A model generated the notes under the pieces. It worked only from the letters and a program-made list of their open reading frames with translations, searched no databases and had not been told where the DNA came from. From assembly GCA_016780825.1 (NCBI GenBank), contig JADHLF010000011.1, positions 1 through 58,928 on the forward strand: DNA of 58,928 nt. The letters are read 5' to 3'. The stretch is from Planktomarina sp. (GTDB lineage: Bacteria; Pseudomonadota; Alphaproteobacteria; Rhodobacterales; Rhodobacteraceae). The position numbers were made by a program, and so were the translations under genes. How positions within the stretch are numbered: the first letter of the stretch is position 1; each line of letters starts with the position of its first letter. Shown piece after piece: positions 52,464-58,928 of the stretch.

Positions 52464-53672
52464 ATGATCCTGACCTCCACCGATGGGCAGAAAAATTTGC
52501 CTCGTTATTTTGCCACCGCCTTTGGCGTTGCGCAAAAAGGACAAAATGGGCGCATAGATTTTGTTTTTGACGATGGTCGTATTTTTCGGGCCGAAGGCCC
52601 AGGCGCGGGGCCGGTCTGTGAGATACGGATTCACGACAATGGTATCTTCGAGCGTTTGCTGCGCGAAGGGCAATTGGGGTTTTGTGATGCCTATTTGGAC
52701 GGCCAATGGAGCACGCCGGATTTGCAGGCTTTCATGGACTATATCCATGCGGAAAATGATGAGGTGTTCGACAGTTTCCCAGGCCAAAAGCTGATACAGC
52801 TTTATGAAAAATTCCGCTTCTGGATGCAGGGAAATTCCAAGGGGCAAGCGCGCAAGAATATCAGCTATCACTATGATTTAGGAAATGATTTCTACGGCCT
52901 GTGGCTCGACAAGACGATGACCTATTCATCGGCGATTTTTGAAACTGGCCGTGAGACTCTCGAGGAGGCCCAGACGGCAAAATATGCCAGTATGGTCGAT
53001 CAAATGGGGGTAAAACCCGGCGATCATGTGCTGGAAATCGGTTGCGGCTGGGGCGGCTTTGCCGAATATGCTGCAAAAGAGCGCGGTTTGAAGGTGACCT
53101 GTCTGACCATCAGTAATGAGCAGTTTAAATATGCCGAAGAACGGATTGCGGCGGCGGGCTTGCAAGATTCGGTGACGTTTAAATTGCAAGATTACCGCGA
53201 TGAAACAGGAGTTTATGACGGCATCGCCAGCATCGAGATGTTTGAGGCCGTGGGAGAGAAATATTGGCCCTCCTATTTCAGCACTGTTTATGGCCGGCTC
53301 AAAGCCGGTGGGCAGGCGACATTGCAAATCATCACAGTGCGGGATGATCGGTTTGAGGAATACCGAAAATCTGTTGATTTTATTCAAAAGTATATTTTTC
53401 CAGGCGGCATGCTGCCCTCACCGTCTGTGCTGCGCCGCGAGGCCCAGAAAGCCGGTCTGGACTGTGTGAAATCGATTGAATTTGGCGAAAGTTATAGCAA
53501 AACCTTGCGGCTTTGGCATGCGCGGTTCAATGATAAATGGGATCAAGTGGCGGCGATGGGCTTTGATGATCGTTTTCGCCGGATGTGGAATTTCTACCTG
53601 ACCTCCTGTGCGGCGACCTTTCATTACGCCAATTGTGATGTGACACAAATCACCCTCTCCAAGCCTAAATGA
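52464..53672 (+). CDS. cfa: Cyclopropane-fatty-acyl-phospholipid synthase family protein
   Basis: This SAM-dependent enzyme methylenates unsaturated chains of membrane phospholipids. The 402-residue protein has an N-terminal lipid-binding part, NISYHYDLGNDFYGLWLD, the Rossmann motif VLEIGCGWGGFAEYAA, and SIEMFEAVGEKYWPSYFSTV, which are standard for Cfa. GGGAGA lies just upstream of its ATG. The next gene starts seven bases after its stop. Confidence 0.94.
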   Translation: MILTSTDGQKNLPRYFATAFGVAQKGQNGRIDFVFDDGRIFRAEGPGAGPVCEIRIHDNGIFERLLREGQLGFCDAYLDGQWSTPDLQAFMDYIHAENDEVFDSFPGQKLIQLYEKFRFWMQGNSKGQARKNISYHYDLGNDFYGLWLDKTMTYSSAIFETGRETLEEAQTAKYASMVDQMGVKPGDHVLEIGCGWGGFAEYAAKERGLKVTCLTISNEQFKYAEERIAAAGLQDSVTFKLQDYRDETGVYDGIASIEMFEAVGEKYWPSYFSTVYGRLKAGGQATLQIITVRDDRFEEYRKSVDFIQKYIFPGGMLPSPSVLRREAQKAGLDCVKSIEFGESYSKTLRLWHARFNDKWDQVAAMGFDDRFRRMWNFYLTSCAATFHYANCDVTQITLSKPK

Positions 53673-53679
53673 GCCGCCG

Positions 53680-54798
53680 ATGACCGATGTTTTTTTGTTC
53701 GGCACGCTGTGCTGGCCTGAGCTGTTGCGCCTTGTGGGTGGGGCAAGCTGTCCGCGAGGCGAGGCGGCGGATTTACCCGGCTACCATGTGAGCTGGGCCA
53801 AGGGGCACCCTTTCCCGGCCATTCATCCCAAAGCGGGCTGTAAGGCGCGGGGCATTTTGCTGCGGGGATGCGATGCGCAAGTTTTGGCCCGTATGGATCA
53901 CTATGAAAGTGGCTTTGGCTATAAGCTGCACCCGGTGACGGTCATGGCCGCTGCGGGCCGTGTGCAGGCGCAGGTTTACCTGCCGCCCGACGGTCTGGAG
54001 CCGGGGCCTGAGTGGTCTTTGACCGATTGGCAAGCGGCACATGGCGCTTTGGCTTTGGAAGCCGCAGGGGAGGTCATGGCCGTAATGGGCCGGATGTCGC
54101 CGGCGGAGCTGGCGCGGGCCTATCCTATGATGCGCGTGCGTGCCGATGCACGGCTCAAAGCGCGATCAGAGCCGGCACCGCAATCGCCCTCTGGTTTAAG
54201 TCGCGCCGATGTGGTGGTGCATGAACACTCCCAGCCCTATACACATTTTTTCGCTTTGCAGCAGGCCGAGCTTTCCGTGCCGCGCTTTGATGGGGCAGGG
54301 CGCGAGCGGATCGAGCGGGCGGCCTTTATTGGAACAGATGCCGCCATTGTTCTGCCCTATGACCCTGTAACCGATCGGGTCTTATTGGTTGAACAGTTTC
54401 GGTTTGGCCCCTTTGTGCGGGCGGATGCCCACCCGTGGTTGATGGAACCTGTGGCCGGCCGAATTGATGCGGGCGAGACACCCCAAGCCGCCGCGATCCG
54501 TGAGTGCTTTGAAGAGACGGGATTGACCATCAAGGATTTGCATAGGGTGCATAGCGGCTACTGCTCACCAGGGTGCAGCAGTGAATATTTTCACATTTTT
54601 GTCGGCCTTGCCGATATTGGGGATGCGGCGGGGATCTTGAGCGGATTGCAGGAGGAATCCGAGGATATCCTAGGGTATGTCCTGAGCTTTGATGACTTCT
54701 ATCACCGTCTGACGAGCGGTCAATTGCCGGTGGTGCCCCTGGCATTGGCCGGCTATTGGTTGGCACAAAATCGCGACAAGCTGCGTAAGAATTCTTGA
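53680..54798 (+). CDS. Fusion of gamma-glutamylcyclotransferase-like and NUDIX domains
   Basis: The 372-residue protein joins two domains. The N-terminal half (about residues 1-150) resembles AIG2/GGCT-like folds: VFLFGTLCWPELLRLVGGAS, HPKAGCKARGILL and MDHYESGFGYKLH with the putative catalytic glutamate. The C-terminal half is a NUDIX hydrolase with the box GRIDAGETPQAAAIRECFEE, TGLTI, and the preceding LLVEQFRFGPF, as in ADP-ribose pyrophosphatases. The two domains likely act on glutathione-type and nucleotide-sugar-type small molecules respectively; the joint substrate is unknown. It follows cfa by seven bases. Confidence 0.88.
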   Translation: MTDVFLFGTLCWPELLRLVGGASCPRGEAADLPGYHVSWAKGHPFPAIHPKAGCKARGILLRGCDAQVLARMDHYESGFGYKLHPVTVMAAAGRVQAQVYLPPDGLEPGPEWSLTDWQAAHGALALEAAGEVMAVMGRMSPAELARAYPMMRVRADARLKARSEPAPQSPSGLSRADVVVHEHSQPYTHFFALQQAELSVPRFDGAGRERIERAAFIGTDAAIVLPYDPVTDRVLLVEQFRFGPFVRADAHPWLMEPVAGRIDAGETPQAAAIRECFEETGLTIKDLHRVHSGYCSPGCSSEYFHIFVGLADIGDAAGILSGLQEESEDILGYVLSFDDFYHRLTSGQLPVVPLALAGYWLAQNRDKLRKNS

Positions 54799-54846
54799 GC
54801 TTCTGTTCCATGCGGCTTAGGAAGATTAAAAGATAAAGGGTGTGTG

Positions 54847-55881
54847 ATGTCTACGATCTATTCCGATTTGGCTGCGGCAGTGGGCAATACGCCCTTGATC
54901 CGCCTCAATGCGGCCAGCGTGGCCACGGGTTGTGAAATCCTGGGCAAAGCGGAATTCATGAACCCAGGGCAATCTGTGAAGGATCGCGCGGCTTTGTATA
55001 TCATCAAAGCGGCTGTGGCGTCTGGCGAATTGCGACCGGGGGGCACGATCGTGGAAGGCACGGCGGGCAATACCGGGATTGGCTTGGCGCTGGTGGGCGC
55101 CTCCATGGGCTTTCGCACCGTGATCGTCATACCGGAAACCCAAAGCCAAGAGAAAAAGGATATGTTGCGCCTTGCCGGTGCAGAGCTTGTTGAAGTGCCC
55201 GCTGCGCCATATAAAAATCCCAATAATTATGTGCGCTATTCGGGACGTTTGGCCGAAGAATTGGCCAAAACAGAGCCCAATGGCGCCATATGGGCCAATC
55301 AATTTGACAACATTGCCAATCGTCAAGCGCATATCGAGACCACCGGACCTGAGATATGGGCGCAAACCGAGGGTCGGCTCGATGGGTTTATTTGCGCGGC
55401 AGGCTCAGGTGGAACCGTGGCGGGCTTGGGGATGTATTTGCAGCCCAAGGGTGTCAAAGTCGGCCTCGCCGATCCGGATGGTGCGGCCTTACACAGGTTT
55501 TACACCACGGGGGTTTTGGCGTCAGAAGGGTCCTCGATCAGCGAAGGTATCGGCCAAGGTCGGATTACCAAGAACCTAGAGGGCTTCACGCCGGATGTAT
55601 CCTATAACATTTCCGATGCAGAGGCTTTGCCCTTTGTCTTCGATTTGCTGCGCAATGAGGGCCTGGTTCTGGGGGGATCTTCTGGGATCAACATTGCGGG
55701 CGCTGTGCGCATGGCCCGCGACCTTGGCCCCGGTCATAGAATTGTGACTATTCTTTGCGATTATGGTACACGCTATCAATCAAAACTCTTTAACCCTGAT
55801 TTCTTGCGCTCAAAAGGGCTTGAGGTGCCAGAATGGATGGAGACGCGCCGTGATATTAAAACTGTTTTTGGACCTGTCTAA
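54847..55881 (+). CDS. cysK: Cysteine synthase A-type PLP enzyme
   Basis: CysK makes cysteine from O-acetylserine and sulfide. The 344-residue protein has the PLP lysine in FMNPGQSVKDRAALYI, EGTAGNTGIGLALVG for the substrate loop, CAAGSGGTVAGLGMYL and LGGSSGINIAGAVRMA for the phosphate-binding loop. The 344-residue length is longer than E. coli CysK; cystathionine beta-synthase-type function is possible but less likely. ATG 54847 follows a GTG. Its last 32 bases overlap the MscS gene start. Confidence 0.88.
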   Translation: MSTIYSDLAAAVGNTPLIRLNAASVATGCEILGKAEFMNPGQSVKDRAALYIIKAAVASGELRPGGTIVEGTAGNTGIGLALVGASMGFRTVIVIPETQSQEKKDMLRLAGAELVEVPAAPYKNPNNYVRYSGRLAEELAKTEPNGAIWANQFDNIANRQAHIETTGPEIWAQTEGRLDGFICAAGSGGTVAGLGMYLQPKGVKVGLADPDGAALHRFYTTGVLASEGSSISEGIGQGRITKNLEGFTPDVSYNISDAEALPFVFDLLRNEGLVLGGSSGINIAGAVRMARDLGPGHRIVTILCDYGTRYQSKLFNPDFLRSKGLEVPEWMETRRDIKTVFGPV

Positions 55882-58195
55882 ATTATTTCTGATTCTGTGG
55901 TTGGGGCTTTGGGCCGCGCTCGCAAGTGCCCAAACCTCGACGCCAGCCACGCCGGATTATGGCCGATGGGCCTCAATGGCGAATATGGCACAAGATACGC
56001 TCGAATCCGGCACCGCAAATGAAGCTTTTTTGATCAAACTGCGTGAGCAATTGGCCTTGCGGCGCTCTGAATTCTCAGAAGTGCAAAATTCTAACCCCTC
56101 GCGATTGGCCATTTTGGAGGAGCAACTCTCCGCCCTCGGGCCTGCGCCGGAAAGCGGCACAGAACCGGCAGAAATCGCCGAACGCCGCGCAAGTTTGGTT
56201 CAGGATATTGAGGCCATAAATGCGCCGCGAATTCGGGCCAAAGAAGCCTATAAACAGGCCGATGGCTTGATTCGTGAAATCGATGCCGCGCTGTCGGCGA
56301 AACAGACAGAAAATCTGCTTAAGCTCGGCCCATCTCCCATTGATCTTCGTCTCTGGCCTGAGGCGATTTTGCAAATTACCGCAAAATTCCAGTCCTTTGT
56401 GGGCAGTGTATCGACCGCTTGGAATACCCCTGTTGTGCGCGACAAAGCGCGCGATCAATTGCCTCTGATCGTGACGCTGCTGTTGGCAGCAGGCGTGCTG
56501 CTGACGCAAGGTCACCGCTGGCTCGCCCGCGCCCTGCGGCGCCTGTCGCGCTCAGAGGATGTCTATGGGGTCGATCTGGCGCGATATCTTCAGGCCTTGG
56601 GGCAGCTGGTGAGTGTCATGCTTTGCGTATTCTTGCTGTCGCGGGCTTGGAGCGTTTCGCGACTCTATGATCTTGATTTGAGCGTTCTGCTGCAAGCCGC
56701 CACTTGGATTTTTGCCCCGCTCTTCATCAGCCGGTGGTTGGCCAGTCAACTTTGCCCCGTCGATGAGACGAGCCGCAGCGCGCTTTCGCTGTCCAGCGGG
56801 TCTGGTGTCCAGGCGCGGTTTTTGATCCGTTGGTTGGGTGTGGTCGTCTCTGCAATGATCTTGATGGATTATCTGCGCGATATGGGCGATTTTTCGAGCG
56901 GCACAGCGGCGGTGATCGTTTTTGTGCTGGTGTCCATCGCGGGGATTGGAGCCTTTCGGCTGGGTGGATTGTTGTGGCGCCAAAGCTCCACATCACAAGC
57001 CGCGCCAGAGGTCGCACAAGTGCCGCATAGGTTTGTGGTGCGTCTCGGGCAGGGGCTGGCCGTTCTCGCCGCTATTTCTATCGCTCTTGCGGCGATTGGC
57101 TATTCCGATTTGGCGGTGACCTTGTTGCGCGCAGGGCTTCTGTCGACCGGGCTTTTGGGCATCCTCTTCGTGACGTTTGATGCCGTGCGTAATGGATCAG
57201 CCATGCTGTCCTCGGACCGTAGCGCCGGGCATGACAGCCTGGCTGCGGTCGTGGTCAATGCGGGATTAATTGTGGCCTCCTTGCCGGTCTTTGCCCTGAT
57301 CGTAGGGGTGCGAACATCGGAGCTGACCGAGCTGTGGTCGACCTTTAAATCGGGTGTGACACTTGGCGAGGTGCAGCTCTCTCCTGGCGTTGTGCTGCAA
57401 TTGATCGTTGTCTTTGTCATTGGCCTGTTGATGACGCGCCTCATTCAACGAACTTTAAAAACGCGCATTTTGGCAAAGACGAAGATCGATGCAGGTGGGC
57501 AGAATGCCATCGTATCGGGCATCGGCTATTTCGGGATTTTCTTGGCAGCGGTGGTGGCAATCACATCCGCTGGGCTTGACCTCTCTTCGCTTGCGATTGT
57601 CGCCGGTGCCCTGTCGGTCGGGATCGGTTTTGGCCTGCAAAATATCGTATCCAATTTCGTGTCTGGCATCATCTTATTGATCGAGCGGCCCATAAGCGTT
57701 GGCGATTGGATCGAAGTGGGCGGCAATATGGGGATTGTCAAAAAAATCTCGGTCCGTTCCACGAGCATCCAGACCTTTGACCGTACGGATGTGATCGTGC
57801 CGAATGCGGATTTGGTCTCGGGAACGGTGACCAACTACACCCATGGCAGCTCTGTGGGCCGGATCATTGTCCCTGTTGGCGTGGCCTATGGCAATGATAC
57901 GCGTAAGATTGAAGAGCTCTTGTTGCCGCTTGCGGAGCAACACCCTCTGGTGCTGAAAGATCCGGCACCTTCGGTGGTGTTCCAAGGATTTGGCGCAGAT
58001 TCGTTGAACTTTGAAATTCGCGCATTGCTTGGCGACATCAATTTTGGACTCACTGTGCGCTCTGAACTGAATCATCAGATCTATGAGGTGCTGACCGCCC
58101 ATGGCATTGAAATTCCGTTTAGGCAGCGCGATATTTGGATCCGAAATCCAGAGGCGCTGAGCGGCGTACGCTCTGAACCCTCGCAGCCATCATAA
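55850..58195 (+). CDS. DUF3772-type mechanosensitive channel (MscS family)
   Basis: This is a large MscS-like inner-membrane channel of about 781 residues. The N terminus is a signal peptide (LFLDLSKLFLILWLGLWAAL then ASAQTST). A periplasmic helical DUF3772-like region precedes about ten membrane helices. The conserved pore and beta domain follow: SIGIGFGLQNIVSNFVSGII-like (VGIGFGLQNIVSNFVSG), ERPISVGDWIEVGG, TFDRTDVIVPNADLV and NYTHGSSVGRIIVPVGVAYG. The GTG at 55850 has GGAG seven bases upstream and lies inside cysK. It should release solutes under osmotic downshock. Confidence 0.9.
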   Translation: MILKLFLDLSKLFLILWLGLWAALASAQTSTPATPDYGRWASMANMAQDTLESGTANEAFLIKLREQLALRRSEFSEVQNSNPSRLAILEEQLSALGPAPESGTEPAEIAERRASLVQDIEAINAPRIRAKEAYKQADGLIREIDAALSAKQTENLLKLGPSPIDLRLWPEAILQITAKFQSFVGSVSTAWNTPVVRDKARDQLPLIVTLLLAAGVLLTQGHRWLARALRRLSRSEDVYGVDLARYLQALGQLVSVMLCVFLLSRAWSVSRLYDLDLSVLLQAATWIFAPLFISRWLASQLCPVDETSRSALSLSSGSGVQARFLIRWLGVVVSAMILMDYLRDMGDFSSGTAAVIVFVLVSIAGIGAFRLGGLLWRQSSTSQAAPEVAQVPHRFVVRLGQGLAVLAAISIALAAIGYSDLAVTLLRAGLLSTGLLGILFVTFDAVRNGSAMLSSDRSAGHDSLAAVVVNAGLIVASLPVFALIVGVRTSELTELWSTFKSGVTLGEVQLSPGVVLQLIVVFVIGLLMTRLIQRTLKTRILAKTKIDAGGQNAIVSGIGYFGIFLAAVVAITSAGLDLSSLAIVAGALSVGIGFGLQNIVSNFVSGIILLIERPISVGDWIEVGGNMGIVKKISVRSTSIQTFDRTDVIVPNADLVSGTVTNYTHGSSVGRIIVPVGVAYGNDTRKIEELLLPLAEQHPLVLKDPAPSVVFQGFGADSLNFEIRALLGDINFGLTVRSELNHQIYEVLTAHGIEIPFRQRDIWIRNPEALSGVRSEPSQPS

Positions 58196-58339
58196 GCCGT
58201 CAGCCCGGGCGCCAGCCGATATAAAAAAAGGGTGGCGCAAGGACACAAGAGCCGCGGATCGGATTTTTTGAATCATAAGCGCGGAAATCTATTTTAGGCT
58301 CTTGAAAACCAAGCGCCAGTCTCATAGACCACGCCCAAC

Positions 58340-58429
58340 GGACAGGTGGCCGAGTGGTCGAAGGCGCACGCCTGGAAAGTGTGTAGGCGGGAGACCGTCT
58401 CCAGGGTTCGAATCCCTGTCTGTCCGCCA
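58340..58429 (+). tRNA. tRNA-Ser (GGA anticodon)
   Basis: The cloverleaf is visible: acceptor GGACAGG pairs with TCTGTCC before GCCA, the anticodon arm reads CACGCCTGGAAAGTGTG with anticodon GGA, there is a long variable arm as expected for serine (GGCGGGAGACCGTCTC region), and the T arm CAGGG-TTCGAAT-CCCTG. The CCA is encoded. It is 145 bases after the MscS gene. Serine tRNAs are frequent integration sites. Confidence 0.95.
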
Positions 58430-58928
58430 CGTATTTAATATTTATGAAATAATTTCAATACACTAATAAATTTATCAGAAGTTAGCCCCCACATTCGCCC
58501 CCACAATATTGACCATACCCGCTATTTCCGCCACGCGCCCGCACGCCTGCGCATCGCTGCAAACATGTATGGTTGTGCATCCGGTTACGCGGCTATTTGC
58601 CTGCTGAGGCCACTGTGGTCCGCTGAAGACGCTACGCAGGCAAGGTGTGGGGTTAGATTGCTTGAACGGTGCTAAATGAACGCCACTTCTACTCACGAGA
58701 CAATTTCAAGCTCAATCGAACCGCTGCTCTTGCTGAATGGCGCCAACTATTGAGCGCATAGATTTAGGCTGCACCAGCAATCCGATGCCAGTTCTCATAA
58801 GTCTGACAGCACCCTGTGATCTACATTCCTAAATTTCTTCATCAATATTGTTTTTTGTTTGTTTTAGAGCTTTGTTGTTAGGCGGTGCTATAAACTTTTC
58901 ATAGATAAAAAAAATCATAGGCGTCAAC
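58430..58928. other. Low-GC stretch after tRNA-Ser without a supported gene
   Basis: The 499 bases after the tRNA are AT-rich at both ends (58430-58470 and 58820-58928) and hold no convincing coding frame. A 73-codon minus-strand frame ends in IVGANVGANF, but it carries no integrase signature. The base change after a tRNA could mark the edge of an island, which would continue beyond the window. Confidence 0.5.

Noticed and set aside
58210..58243. GCGCCA/TGGCGC pair after the MscS gene
   Set aside because: Six-base stem with a 20-base loop; not convincing as a terminator.
58475..58696. 73-codon minus-strand ORF, possible integrase C terminus
   Set aside because: No tyrosine recombinase residues are visible and the composition is not protein-like; only the ending resembles such proteins.

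Overview
The window reads as chromosomal DNA of a marine alphaproteobacterium of the Rhodobacteraceae (Roseobacter group). The evidence is the division and cell wall (dcw) cluster layout, a two-piece permuted tmRNA with an ANDN-type tag, an alphaproteobacterial SspB, CobS/CobT, AcuI, DUF4169 and DUF3422 proteins, and a moderate GC content. No phage, IS element, CRISPR array or rRNA was seen. The genome is compact: several genes start on overlapping ATGA junctions, and several convergent pairs share stop-codon bases.

Region 1-18 kb is the dcw cluster: murD (cut at the left edge), ftsW, murG, murC, murB, ddl, ftsQ, ftsA and ftsZ, then a clear terminator, lpxC, bamD and recN. It makes the peptidoglycan precursor, ligates D-Ala-D-Ala, builds the Z ring and starts lipid A synthesis. 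Two stretches interrupt it. Between murD and ftsW lie decayed glycosyltransferase pieces, an intact GT25-like gene and a reversed flavoprotein gene. Between murC and murB lies a reversed EamA transporter gene.

Region 18-31.5 kb is mostly on the minus strand: a DUF427 protein, aminopeptidase P, cobaltochelatase subunits CobT and CobS, a J-domain protein, gatB and pepN, with bolA on the plus strand between them. Malate synthase G and a GlcG-like protein follow on the plus strand and end at a terminator.

Region 31.5-45.5 kb is metabolic: a class I glutamine amidotransferase-like hydrolase, an SDR dehydrogenase divergent from pntAB (proton-translocating transhydrogenase), a DUF3422 membrane protein, an argE-like deacetylase, moaA and an acyl-CoA synthetase. 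A minus-strand set follows: sspB, then fumC, DUF4169 and a ribbon-helix-helix protein, the last three translationally coupled. A chromate-type transporter closes the block.

Region 45.5-58.9 kb holds a hydantoinase/oxoprolinase-family gene, a small exported protein, the two-piece tmRNA (minus strand), acuI, a class V aminotransferase, a photolyase, a cyclopropane fatty acid synthase, a GGCT-NUDIX fusion, cysteine synthase, a DUF3772-type MscS channel and tRNA-Ser(GGA). The last 500 bases after the tRNA hold no gene I can support.

No wholly new system stands out. The best leads are the fumC-DUF4169-RHH module, the GGCT-NUDIX fusion, the zinc-site J-domain protein beside cobST, and the glycosyltransferase remnants.
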